This document shows positions 10,170 through 18,755 of a stretch of 64,000 nucleotides of DNA, piece by piece. Within the stretch, counting starts at the first letter, position 1. Every line of letters starts with the position of its first letter. The notes under the pieces were generated by a model. It worked only from the letters and a program-made list of their open reading frames with translations, was not told the DNA's origin and made no database searches. The position numbers and the translations under genes were made by a program. Origin of the DNA: Zobellia nedashkovskayae (GTDB taxonomy: Bacteria > Bacteroidota > Bacteroidia > Flavobacteriales > Flavobacteriaceae); contig NZ_JADDXR010000002.1 of the NCBI RefSeq assembly GCF_015330125.1, positions 868,001 through 932,000 of the forward strand. The letters are read 5' to 3'.

Positions 10170-11510
10170 ATGAAAAATATCTTTCTTTTAGCAGCCCTAT
10201 TTATCGGTATATTTAAAGGCATAGCTCAAGAACAACCTAACATTGTACTGCTATTTGTAGATGATTATGGCTGGGCCGATGTTGGCTTTAGAAATTCTAA
10301 ATTCCACACACCCAATATTGACCAACTTAAAAAAGACGGCTTCAATTTCAACCGTGCCTATATTGCTACCCCTACTTGCAGTCCAAGTAGAGCATCGCTT
10401 TTAACAGGCAAAGAACCGGTACGTTTTCAAATGCCTCGTCATATTATCGATAATAAAGAGAAAGCAGCTAAAAATAATGTAGCCGGAGGAGAATTCAATT
10501 TATGGCCTATGGATCCCGTTCAGATGCCATCTAGAAATTGGTTGCCTCTAGGAGAGGTTACCTATGCCGAGCGACTCAAAGAATTTGGCTATTACAATAT
10601 GTTCATTGGTAAATGGCACTTAGGCAGCGAAAAATACCATCCGGTACATCAAGGTTTTGATGCCCAATACGGCACAGGAGACCATGGCCACCCCGGAAAC
10701 TACTATGCGCCGTTCTTTAAAACAGGTAATCCGTTACCGGATTCACCAGAAGGCACCTATTTAACCGATGTTTTAACCGATGGAGCTGAGAAGTTCATTG
10801 GCGATTATGACAAAGAACAGCCCTTTATGTTATCGCTTTGGTACTATAACGTACACGGGCCACATATTGGTCGAAACGATTGGGTAGAGCGTTATAAAAA
10901 GGAAGGTTTATCTGGTAAAGATGCGGAATACGCAGCTATGGTCAGCGCTATGGATGAATCCGTAGGGAAGGTTAGAAAGGCACTAGATGAAAAAGGCATA
11001 GCGGAGAACACGGTAGTTATTCTTCTGTCCGACCAAGGAGGTTATTTTAGCAACGCTCCTCTATCCGGAGGAAAAACAGGCGGTAACACTTTAGGTGAAG
11101 GTGGAGCTAGAGTTCCGTTTATCATTAGTTATCCTGGGGTTACTATGCCTGGGATTTCATGTGATGTTCCTGTGCAATCTATAGATGTTTTTCCAACTTT
11201 GGTTGAGATAGCTTCAGGTAAAAAACCAAAGATAAAAGATATTCAAGGCAAGAGTTTGATGCATCTCCTACAAGGCAAGAAATTAAAAGAACGTAATCTA
11301 TTTTTCTTCCGCAGTTATGAAGACCAATATACCGCCATTATGAACGGTGATTGGAAGATGGTTAAATACCACAGCGGCAGACATGACCTATTTAATATAA
11401 AAAACGATAAGAGCGAATCTAAAAACCTCATCGATATAGAAGTTGACCAAGCAAAGAAAATGAAGAAACAGCTTGTGAAATGGGAAAAAGAAGCTGTTCC
11501 TGAGTTTTAG
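10170..11510 (+). CDS. S1 sulfatase, secreted
   Basis: A compact 446-aa sulfatase with signal peptide ending near FKGIAQEQ. Canonical features are all present: LLFVDDYGWADVG (metal ligands), TCSPSRASLLTG with Cys70 as formylglycine, IGKWHLG near residue 150, and LLSDQGGY near residue 290, where the usual DN pair is DQ. DQ is also found in other S1 members (family knowledge), so activity is still expected. It contains only the catalytic domain, with no added binding module. It lies 15 bases after the PA14-sulfatase and 43 bases before the next one, so it belongs to the same transcription unit. Which sulfate of the glycan it removes cannot be read from sequence. Confidence 0.92.
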   Translation: MKNIFLLAALFIGIFKGIAQEQPNIVLLFVDDYGWADVGFRNSKFHTPNIDQLKKDGFNFNRAYIATPTCSPSRASLLTGKEPVRFQMPRHIIDNKEKAAKNNVAGGEFNLWPMDPVQMPSRNWLPLGEVTYAERLKEFGYYNMFIGKWHLGSEKYHPVHQGFDAQYGTGDHGHPGNYYAPFFKTGNPLPDSPEGTYLTDVLTDGAEKFIGDYDKEQPFMLSLWYYNVHGPHIGRNDWVERYKKEGLSGKDAEYAAMVSAMDESVGKVRKALDEKGIAENTVVILLSDQGGYFSNAPLSGGKTGGNTLGEGGARVPFIISYPGVTMPGISCDVPVQSIDVFPTLVEIASGKKPKIKDIQGKSLMHLLQGKKLKERNLFFFRSYEDQYTAIMNGDWKMVKYHSGRHDLFNIKNDKSESKNLIDIEVDQAKKMKKQLVKWEKEAVPEF

Positions 11511-11553
11511 ATAAGCTATAAAACGAGACACGTAGAAAATTAAAAACAAACGA

Positions 11554-13026
11554 ATGAAACAAATAATAACGACTGGTCTTTATTTATTATTTACCTGTTT
11601 GACTTTTGCCCAAGAACAACCAAATATTATCTGGCTCATGGCCGAAGATATGAGTGTTGACCTTGAGTGCTACGGCATGAAGGGTGTCAAAACTCCCAAC
11701 CTGAACAAGATGGCAGAAGAAGGCGTTAAATTCGAAAACTGCTTTGTAACCAACCCTATTTGCTCACCTAGCCGTTCTGCTATGTTAACAGGAACACATC
11801 AGGTTAAAATAAACGCACATCATCATCGTAGCAATAGAGATGTGCCGTTGGACGAACAATTCAAACCATTTACTTATTGGTTAAGAGAAGCTGGTTACAC
11901 TACTATTTTAGGCCATCACGGTGTTATGGGACAAGGTCGGAAAATAGATGCCAACTTTAAACACGAACCTATAGGTCCTTGGGATGGAAAGACCCAATTT
12001 GGAATTTTTGACAAGTACGATACGTTTGAGAAAGAAGACCAACCATTCTTTGCGCAGATTCAATTAGTAGCTAGTCACAGAGGTGATTGGTGGGACGAGG
12101 TTCGCGAAAACTCAAAACACCCTGTAGACCCTGCAGATGTGGAATTGCCTGAATTTATGGCTGATGACCCAGTAATTCGTTTGGATTGGGCTAAATATCT
12201 AGACCAGATAGAGTTTTTAGACAATGAAGTAGGTATGATTTTTCAAGAATTGGAAGACAAGGGAATGGCCGATAATACCGTTGTTATTTTCATTGGTGAC
12301 AATGGCCGTTGCAATATTCGCGGAAAAGGATATTTACAAGATCCGGGATTGCACATTCCGCTACTTGTGTATTATCCTAAAGATTTAAAAGCAGGTCAAG
12401 TTAGAAAAGATGTGGTTTCCGCAACGGATATTACGGCAACCGTATTGGATTTTGCCCAAGTAGACGTTCCTGAATACATGACCGGAAAACCTATATTCGA
12501 TTCTAATTTTAAACGTGAGTTTGTCTACGGAGCACGTGACCTTTGGGACGAGATAGAAGAAAAATCCCGTGCCATTACCTCGGGAGAATGGAAATATATT
12601 AGAAATGACAAACCCGAAGTTCCTTTTGACGCAGGACAAGCGTATTTGGAATTTTATCGTCCTGCAGTGCACAGAATGCGCGCCCTAAAGGCCGAAGGCA
12701 AACTTAACGAAAGTCAGAAACTGTTCTTCGCACCCAATAAAGACAAAGAAGAATTATATAATCTTAAAAATGACCCACAAGAACTGCACAATTTAGCAGA
12801 AAATCCAAAGTACATAGATGTACTTGAGAAGATGCGAGCTACGACCTTAGTCTATGATAAAGAAATGAAACCCGTAAACACCATATACCATCCTGAGCAT
12901 GCTATTTCTGTAGATGCCCTAAAATGGGTAAAAGAAGAAAGACCAGAAGAATACCGGAGGATGGTAGACGGTGAAGAAATAGGCTTTAAAAAGGCCGTTC
13001 AAGGGTATAAGGAAAGCCTTAAATAA
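11554..13026 (+). CDS. S1 sulfatase, secreted (heparan N-sulfatase-like architecture)
   Basis: A 490-aa sulfatase with signal peptide ending near LTFAQEQ. Motifs: WLMAEDMSVDLECYG (metal ligands; ED replaces the usual DD), PICSPSRSAMLTG with Cys70 as formylglycine, and FIGDNGR near residue 250. The segment aligned with GKWHLG reads LGHHGVMG, so the usual Lys is not evident at this site. The C-terminal part (ELYNLKNDPQELHNLAENP) is typical of S1 enzymes resembling SGSH. It is the last gene before a rho-independent terminator at about 13059-13095 and so probably closes the operon started by the second GH110 gene. Substrate position is unknown. Confidence 0.9.
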   Translation: MKQIITTGLYLLFTCLTFAQEQPNIIWLMAEDMSVDLECYGMKGVKTPNLNKMAEEGVKFENCFVTNPICSPSRSAMLTGTHQVKINAHHHRSNRDVPLDEQFKPFTYWLREAGYTTILGHHGVMGQGRKIDANFKHEPIGPWDGKTQFGIFDKYDTFEKEDQPFFAQIQLVASHRGDWWDEVRENSKHPVDPADVELPEFMADDPVIRLDWAKYLDQIEFLDNEVGMIFQELEDKGMADNTVVIFIGDNGRCNIRGKGYLQDPGLHIPLLVYYPKDLKAGQVRKDVVSATDITATVLDFAQVDVPEYMTGKPIFDSNFKREFVYGARDLWDEIEEKSRAITSGEWKYIRNDKPEVPFDAGQAYLEFYRPAVHRMRALKAEGKLNESQKLFFAPNKDKEELYNLKNDPQELHNLAENPKYIDVLEKMRATTLVYDKEMKPVNTIYHPEHAISVDALKWVKEERPEEYRRMVDGEEIGFKKAVQGYKESLK

Positions 13027-13058
13027 GGATTTAAACGTTGTTTGTTAGTTAGTGTAGT

Positions 13059-13095
13059 AAAAGTCCCCATTGCATATGCTTTTGGGGATTTTTTT
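13059..13095 (+). terminator. Rho-independent terminator after the GH110-sulfatase operon
   Basis: The arms AAGTCCCCA and TGGGGATTT form a stem with an approximately 12-base loop, followed by a run of T. It lies 33 bases after the stop of the sulfatase ending at 13026, so it marks the end of that transcription unit and implies a separate promoter for the sulfatase-SMP30 gene. Confidence 0.75.
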
Positions 13096-13154
13096 AGGCC
13101 CAAATATTCGCTACCTCTTTCTAGGTTTACTTTAAAGCAATTAGGTATTGAAAG

Positions 13155-13370
13155 CTATGATATTTCAGTTAAGGTAACTCTCTCCGTAACCCCTGTTATA
13201 TTAAAATCACCCTTTACCGCCGTAATCGTATAATCGACACAACTAGAATTGTTTATACTCTATAAGACTACCGAAATGACTCCCAGAGACTCCTTACCCT
13301 CAGAAAACACCTTACCAGTAATAGCCTCCGAAGATTGTGCTTGTATGGATGCAAAAGAACAGATGTACAT
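13155..13370 (-). pseudogene. Possible decayed reading frame of a secreted protein
   Basis: On the minus strand a frame opens with ATG at 13370 and reads CSFASIQAQSSEAITGKVFS and onward, then hits an in-frame TAG at 13260-13262. The same frame continues without further stops to 13155, reading CVDYTITAVKGDFNITGV and beyond. The beginning resembles the end of a signal peptide followed by the first strand of a carboxypeptidase-regulatory-like domain. A neighbouring frame just upstream encodes a hydrophobic stretch (ILVLLCTSVLL), as if a frameshift split the signal peptide. This is a weak, by-eye reading; it could be chance. Confidence 0.25.
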
Positions 13371-13596
13371 AAGAGTACAAGAATTGTATTGTGGAATACA
13401 TAATCTACAAATGATATGATCAATTTGCTATAAGTATGCAACAGATGATCAAAGGCCTAAACTATAAAAGGTAAAATTATTACATTGCCTAGTGCCTAAC
13501 TCTGTAAAGTAATAAACCTGCAACACCGATTATTTTAACACCCGTAAGTTCTCAGAATTAATCATATCGATTTTAAAAAACACAACCGCCCACCTT

Positions 13597-15870
13597 ATGA
13601 AACCAATCCACTTTTTATTTTTCTTTTTAGTCTCATTTTATAGTCATTCGCAACAAACCAAAGAAGTTTTGGACGAAAAACGCCCCAACATCATTCTTAT
13701 TATGGTTGATGACCTGGGATATGAAGGAATTGGTAGTTACGGCGGAACCTCATACAACACACCAAATATTGATAAACTTGCGGCCACGGGCATGCAATTC
13801 AACCAAGCATACGCCCAACCCCTCTGTACGCCTACTCGAGTAAAACTTATGACTGGGCAGTACAATTTTAGGAATTGGGAAGCCTTTGGAATTTTGAATC
13901 CAAAACAAAAAACTTTTGGCCACATCATGCAAGATGCCGGTTATGCCACGTGCATGGTGGGTAAATGGCAATTGCAAAGTTATGACCCGCCTGGTTATCC
14001 TGGAGGTGAGCACAGAAGGGGAATTGGCATGAAAGTAGAAGATGCTGGTTTTGATGAATACAGTATGTTTCACGCCTTCCACACAGAAGATAAAGGCTCC
14101 CGTTTCGCCAATCCAACCATTTATCAAAATGGAGAATTCCTAAAGGAAACAGATGGTAAATATGGCCCGGACATTTTCTCTCGATACTTAAACGATTTTG
14201 TTGACCGTCAAGCGGGTAAACCGTTTTTCGTGTATTACCCAATGGCATTGACCCATGGTCCTTTCAATCCAACACCGAACAGCGGCGATTGGAAATATGC
14301 TATAAAAAGATTGAATGACGAAACTATATACTTCAAGGATATGGTGGAGTATCTAGATAAAATTATTGGAGATATTGTAGATAATCTTGAAAAGAAAGGA
14401 CTTCGAGAAGACACCCTTTTAATGTTGTATTCCGATAATGGAACACACCAAACCATTTTTTCCAAGATGGGAAATCGAACGGTTCAAGGTGGTAAAGGCC
14501 TAACAACCGAAGCTGGTATTAAAGTCCCTTTTATTGCCAACTGGCCAGGTCATATTAAAGAAGGTACTGCATCAAACGAATTCATTGATGCTATAGATTT
14601 TATGCCCACTATTCTTGAAGCTACAAATACCCCTACTCCTTCCGGTTTTAAACCAGATGGAGAAAGTTTTCTACCTGTTTTAAAAGAAGAACCTGTACAA
14701 CGTAGAGACTGGGTATTTATGAGTTACGACCCTAAACCGGGTTGGGACAAAAAACAATTCGCACCGGCAGAATTTGTATTAAACGAAAACTATAAACTTT
14801 ACGGAGACGGTAGATTCTATAACATCAAAAAAGATGTTCTGGAAAACGATTCGTTGCCATCTAACAAACTATCTTCTAAAGAAAAACAGCTAAAAAAAAA
14901 ATTTAAAACGGTTTTAGATTCGTTAAGAAAATATCCAACGTATGGCTGGATTGAACGTCTAGCGTCTGAGTTTGATTCGTTGGTATCAAAACATGCCCGT
15001 ATAGAATTAGTTGCAGAAGGCTTCAATTGGTCAGAAGGTCCGGTATGGCTTCCTAAAGAGCAAAAACTTATTTTCTCCGATGTTCCCGAGAACAAAATTT
15101 ACCAGTGGCACAATTTAGATGGACTAAGTTTATACATGGCTCCTTCCGGTGATACAGGTATTGAAAAAGTAAGTAACGGCAAAGGTTCCAACGGACTTAT
15201 TCTTAACCCAGAAGGGGAATTAGTACTGTGCCAAGTAGGCGACCGTAGAATTAGTAAACTCACAAGCTTGACGGATTCTCTTCACCCTAAATTTGAACCG
15301 GTAATTACCAATTTTAAGGGTAAAAAATTCAACTCGCCTAACGATATGGATTATGACCAAGATGGAAATCTATATTTTACCGACCCTTCTTTTGGTTTAG
15401 GTGATGGCAAAAGTGACATTGGTTTCAACGGAGTCTATTTTTGTGGAAAAAACAAAGAATTAGTTCTTTTGGATGACGCTATAAAAGCTCCTAACGGTAT
15501 TGCCGTATCCAACGACAATAAGACTTTATATGTTGCTGATTCTTTTAAGGAACAACCTAAAATCTTAGCATACGACATTGTTGGGAATGGAAAGGTATCC
15601 AACAAAAGAATATTTTTTGATGCTACTAAATTACGTGAAGCAAGTATTAGCAAACAATCTCCGGACGGAATGAAGATTGATGACAAGGGTAATATTTTCT
15701 TAGCGGGGCCTGATGGTGTTTTGGTTATTTCTCCCAAAGGCAAGCATTTAGGAACTATCAGAACCGATAAAAACACGGGCAATTGCGAATTTAGCGATGA
15801 TGGAAGATATTTATTTATAACCGCAGATGATTACCTTCTAAGAGTAAACCTAAGACCCTATTCTAAATAA
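13597..15870 (+). CDS. Bifunctional-looking fusion: S1 sulfatase plus SMP-30/gluconolactonase-like beta-propeller
   Basis: A 757-aa secreted protein (signal peptide ends near FYSHSQQ) with two domains. Residues about 27-440 are an S1 sulfatase: IMVDDLGYEGIG, LCTPTRVKLMTG with Cys77 as formylglycine, VGKWQLQ in place of GKWHLG, and YSDNGTH near residue 287. Residues about 468-755 are SMP-30/gluconolactonase/LRE-like, with the metal-ligand regions in order: FNWSEGPVW, FNSPNDMDYDQDGNLYFTDP, APNGIAVSNDNKTLYVADS and SPDGMKIDDKGNIFLAGPDG. SMP-30 enzymes hydrolyse sugar lactones in a divalent-metal-dependent way. One continuous frame joins the two domains, with no stop. The next sulfatase gene follows after 7 bases. 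A role in handling a lactone or oxidised sugar end is inference. Confidence 0.9.
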   Translation: MKPIHFLFFFLVSFYSHSQQTKEVLDEKRPNIILIMVDDLGYEGIGSYGGTSYNTPNIDKLAATGMQFNQAYAQPLCTPTRVKLMTGQYNFRNWEAFGILNPKQKTFGHIMQDAGYATCMVGKWQLQSYDPPGYPGGEHRRGIGMKVEDAGFDEYSMFHAFHTEDKGSRFANPTIYQNGEFLKETDGKYGPDIFSRYLNDFVDRQAGKPFFVYYPMALTHGPFNPTPNSGDWKYAIKRLNDETIYFKDMVEYLDKIIGDIVDNLEKKGLREDTLLMLYSDNGTHQTIFSKMGNRTVQGGKGLTTEAGIKVPFIANWPGHIKEGTASNEFIDAIDFMPTILEATNTPTPSGFKPDGESFLPVLKEEPVQRRDWVFMSYDPKPGWDKKQFAPAEFVLNENYKLYGDGRFYNIKKDVLENDSLPSNKLSSKEKQLKKKFKTVLDSLRKYPTYGWIERLASEFDSLVSKHARIELVAEGFNWSEGPVWLPKEQKLIFSDVPENKIYQWHNLDGLSLYMAPSGDTGIEKVSNGKGSNGLILNPEGELVLCQVGDRRISKLTSLTDSLHPKFEPVITNFKGKKFNSPNDMDYDQDGNLYFTDPSFGLGDGKSDIGFNGVYFCGKNKELVLLDDAIKAPNGIAVSNDNKTLYVADSFKEQPKILAYDIVGNGKVSNKRIFFDATKLREASISKQSPDGMKIDDKGNIFLAGPDGVLVISPKGKHLGTIRTDKNTGNCEFSDDGRYLFITADDYLLRVNLRPYSK

Positions 15871-15877
15871 GACCACC

Positions 15878-17383
15878 ATGTACAAAAACTACACTTTATC
15901 TATTCTTTCACTAGGTCTTTTACTTATCTCATCTTGTGCAGAGAAGAAAAAAGAGGAAGCCAAAGTCACAGAAGAACGCCCCAATATAGTTCTCATAATT
16001 GCCGATGATATGGCCTGGGACGATAGCGGTGCTTATGGGCACCCAAACATAAAAACTCCCAATATAGACCAACTGGCCCAGGACGGTATGCGTTTTGACA
16101 ATGCTTTCTTGACCGCCAGTTCGTGTAGCCCGAGCAGAACCAGTATTATAACTGGCCTTTACCCACACAATACAGATGCGGAGCAACTACACTGGCCTTT
16201 ACCCGCAAGCAAGGTTACTTTTGTTGAGGAATTAAAAAAGTCTGGATACTGGACGGCTCAGGCAGGAAAATGGCACTTAGGAGACTCCATAAAAACACGT
16301 TTTGATTTGGTAAAAGATGTGGGTACACACGGTTTTCAGTTATCGCCAACCGGAGAAAAAACCAAACAAATGGGCGATGGTAGTGGTTGCGAAGAATGGA
16401 TACCCGTTCTTAAACAAAGACCAAAAAATCAACCTTTCTTCTTATGGTTAGCTGCCGTAGACCCTCACAGACCCTATACCGAAGATACTATAGAGAATCC
16501 CCATGCTTTGGAAGATGTAGTACTGCCCCCCTATTTTCCTGATACCAAAGAGGTACGTGAAGATTTTACGCATTATTATAATGAGATTACCCGTCTTGAT
16601 AATTATGTTGGCGAAGTAGTTGCGGAGTTGGACAGACAAGGAATTTCAGATAATACAATGATTCTATTCATAAGTGATAATGGCAGACCTTTTCCTCGCG
16701 ACAAGACTACACTTTACGACGGTGGCATAAAAACCCCATGGATTGTGAAATGGCCAAATGAAGTAGAATCTAATTCGGTTAATACCAACTTGGTAAGCTC
16801 AATAGACATAGCTCCAACATTCCTAAAACTTGCGAATTTAGAAACATTACCAAGTTTTGAAGGCGAAGATTTCTCTCCATTACTAGAAGACACAAAAGCA
16901 AAAACCAGAGATATCATTTATGCGGAAGACCACTGGCATGATTACGAAGACTACACGCGAGCTGTACGTTCCGAAGAATTTAAATACATACGAAACTTTT
17001 ACACAGATTTACCGAATACGCCTTCTGCAGATGCGTTTATTGGCGGCACCTTTAAATCTATGCAGGCACTAAAAAAGAAAGGTGAACTAAACGAAGCGCA
17101 ATTGGCTTGCTTTATTACACCAAGACAAGAAGAGGAATTATATGATGTGGTTAACGACCCCTACGAGCTTAAAAACCTTGCACGAGACCCAGCGCATCAA
17201 ATTACATTAAAGACCTTACGTACTGAAATGAATAGTATTCGTAAAGCCTCTAAGGATAGCTTACCGGATTTTAGAACGCCAGATGAGTTTGATCGTGATA
17301 CGGGCAAATCTAATTCGTTCAGAAAAAGACCTCGCCCTTCAAAAGTTGAGATGGAGAAGATTATAAGAGCTATGAGTAAATAA
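15878..17383 (+). CDS. S1 sulfatase, predicted lipoprotein
   Basis: A 501-aa sulfatase with a lipoprotein signal (LLISSCAEKKK, Cys20), so probably lipid-anchored. Motifs: IIADDMAWDDSGAYG (metal ligands), SCSPSRTSIITG with Cys83 as formylglycine, AGKWHLG near residue 130, and FISDNGRPFPRDKTT near residue 265. The C-terminus (EELYDVVNDPYELKNLARDP) is typical of SGSH-like S1 enzymes. It lies 7 bases behind the sulfatase-SMP30 gene, so the two are likely one operon. The stop is only 15 bases from the end of the convergent regulator gene. A highly charged tail (FRKRPRPSKVEMEK) follows the catalytic domain. Confidence 0.92.
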   Translation: MYKNYTLSILSLGLLLISSCAEKKKEEAKVTEERPNIVLIIADDMAWDDSGAYGHPNIKTPNIDQLAQDGMRFDNAFLTASSCSPSRTSIITGLYPHNTDAEQLHWPLPASKVTFVEELKKSGYWTAQAGKWHLGDSIKTRFDLVKDVGTHGFQLSPTGEKTKQMGDGSGCEEWIPVLKQRPKNQPFFLWLAAVDPHRPYTEDTIENPHALEDVVLPPYFPDTKEVREDFTHYYNEITRLDNYVGEVVAELDRQGISDNTMILFISDNGRPFPRDKTTLYDGGIKTPWIVKWPNEVESNSVNTNLVSSIDIAPTFLKLANLETLPSFEGEDFSPLLEDTKAKTRDIIYAEDHWHDYEDYTRAVRSEEFKYIRNFYTDLPNTPSADAFIGGTFKSMQALKKKGELNEAQLACFITPRQEEELYDVVNDPYELKNLARDPAHQITLKTLRTEMNSIRKASKDSLPDFRTPDEFDRDTGKSNSFRKRPRPSKVEMEKIIRAMSK

Positions 17384-17398
17384 AAACCAGTTAACTCG

Positions 17399-18550
17399 TT
17401 AAAAACCGACCACCATTTCAAGTTTTAAATCGGTGTCAACCCTATTCCGACCTTTAACTTTGAATAGTGCCGTAAAGTACTTTTTACCTTTTAGATGTTC
17501 CTTTTGAAACTTTTGAAGGCTGTCATTGTTCGTGAAGTATTCAACCGTTGCGCTTACGCCTATATCGTGTTGCGAAAAGAATACAAAATGTTCTGAATTA
17601 CCAATACTAGGATACTTTGCTACAATAGCATATTCTTGGTCCACCAAAGAAGTACCAAAGGTAAATAGGCTATCCTTCATTGTTGGATGCCCAGATAGTT
17701 TTAAGGTTTTTCCCGATAGATTGAAGTATGGGTTAGCGTCATTAAAAAAGCCGATAAATTGATTTTCATTTTTTATCGGCCCAGCGTAAATGGCATTACC
17801 TTCCTTAATTTCAGGTAGCGTAGTTTGCGTAGAAAAACGAATTGAAATCGGTTTATCATTTGCTTGAAAAAACTGTTGAAACTGCTGGGTTGCCATTGCC
17901 GCCATCCGAGTGGTATAGCTATAATTTGCGGGGTGAAGCACACCTTGCAATTCGGGTTTTACCTCGAGTAAATCATAAAATTCATCAACGTTATTTATCT
18001 CAAAATCTCTAGTCCACCCCCTACCTCCGGTCATTGTTTCTCCCATGGTGCCAAAATGGTCTCCTAGAATAAGGTTGGTAGATTTTTCGGAATCCAAAAA
18101 CGACTCCCATAACAATGGTGTTTTTGATGGTATGTTGCTTACCACAAGCATTATTAGGGCAACCAGGAATAAACAATACGGAAGAATTTGTGACCAAGTT
18201 ACCTTTCGCATCCAACCTGCTGGAGCTTGTCTTTTTATAAATCGAACTTTATACTGCCCCTTATCTATTTTTAATTGCCAGCTATCTGTACTACCCTCCG
18301 TTTCGTAATATGCCGTCAGCTTTTTTCTAAGGTTGTAAACATTAACCCTTACCCTAGGATTGTTCTTCTCTTGGTTCTCATCATTTCTAAAAAATTCTAA
18401 TTCTATTACAGCCTCCTTTAAATGTTCTCCCCTCTTTGTGGCTTCATAGAGATATTGCAACAATCCTCTGCTTGTTGGCGCATTTTTAAAGGTCTCGCTA
18501 TCCTTTATCTTATAAACTACATGTTGTTCTATCTTTTCCGTCAGCTGCAT
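17399..18550 (-). CDS. Membrane-anchored winged-helix regulator with extracytoplasmic domain (poorly described family)
   Basis: A 383-aa protein in three parts. Residues about 1-105 look like a winged-helix DNA-binding domain (SRGLLQYLYEA, PRVRVNVYNLRKKLTAYYE, LKIDKGQYKVRF), a pattern I recall from the N-termini of uncharacterised acidobacterial and planctomycete regulators. One transmembrane segment follows at about 121-140 (LPYCLFLVALIMLVVSNI). Residues about 145-383 would be outside the membrane; they include TRMAAMATQQFQQFF, YAGPIKNENQFIGFF and EYAIVAKYP, again like the C-terminal part of that family. The topology resembles ToxR/CadC one-component sensors, though the sequence does not look like them. 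It lies convergent with the sulfatases and divergent from the GH2 gene, so control of this locus is likely but unproven. Confidence 0.7.
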   Translation of the reverse strand: MQLTEKIEQHVVYKIKDSETFKNAPTSRGLLQYLYEATKRGEHLKEAVIELEFFRNDENQEKNNPRVRVNVYNLRKKLTAYYETEGSTDSWQLKIDKGQYKVRFIKRQAPAGWMRKVTWSQILPYCLFLVALIMLVVSNIPSKTPLLWESFLDSEKSTNLILGDHFGTMGETMTGGRGWTRDFEINNVDEFYDLLEVKPELQGVLHPANYSYTTRMAAMATQQFQQFFQANDKPISIRFSTQTTLPEIKEGNAIYAGPIKNENQFIGFFNDANPYFNLSGKTLKLSGHPTMKDSLFTFGTSLVDQEYAIVAKYPSIGNSEHFVFFSQHDIGVSATVEYFTNNDSLQKFQKEHLKGKKYFTALFKVKGRNRVDTDLKLEMVVGF

Positions 18551-18585
18551 GGGGAATACCGTAAAATAGGCAGCTACAAGACAAG

Positions 18586-18727
18586 TTTAACCGTTATAGC
18601 TACCGTTAAAGAGAGGTTAAAGTACAAATAATAAAGTGTGAAACATACATTTGTTACAATCATTTTAATTCGCTTTTTAGAAAGGCAACACTATTACAAA
18701 AGTTTCTTTTAAGTATATAAGAAAGGC
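18586..18727. promoter_or_regulatory. Candidate operator elements between the regulator and GH2 genes
   Basis: The 205-base divergent intergenic region contains TTTAAC (18586-18591) and GTTAAA (18605-18610) as a short inverted repeat near the regulator start, then another GGTTAAAG just after it. Nearer GH2 there is a direct repeat AGAAAGGC at 18679-18686 and 18720-18727, 41 bases apart. Such short matches can arise by chance; no clear -7/-33 pair was found for either gene. Confidence 0.25.
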
Positions 18728-18755
18728 CAGACAGATTAAATTAAAAATTAAACTC

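Larger units (their letters stand above)
13027..13596. other. 570-base gap between sulfatase genes
   Basis: The gap contains the terminator at about 13059-13095 and the possible decayed minus-strand frame at 13155-13370. The rest, up to the sulfatase-SMP30 start at 13597, is AT-rich with no clear TAnnTTTG box, tRNA or repeat. A promoter for the downstream sulfatase pair should be here but was not identified. Confidence 0.6.

Noticed and set aside
13042..13233. A 63-codon plus-strand frame in the gap after the fourth sulfatase
   Set aside because: Runs through the terminator hairpin, has no recognisable motif or start context; overlaps the more plausible minus-strand remnant.
13750..14127. 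Minus-strand frames of 107-125 codons opposite the sulfatase-SMP30 gene
   Set aside because: Several overlapping antisense frames without domains or promoters; the plus-strand frame carries all conserved motifs.
15435..15782. A 115-codon minus-strand frame opposite the SMP-30 domain
   Set aside because: Antisense shadow; no homology features seen.
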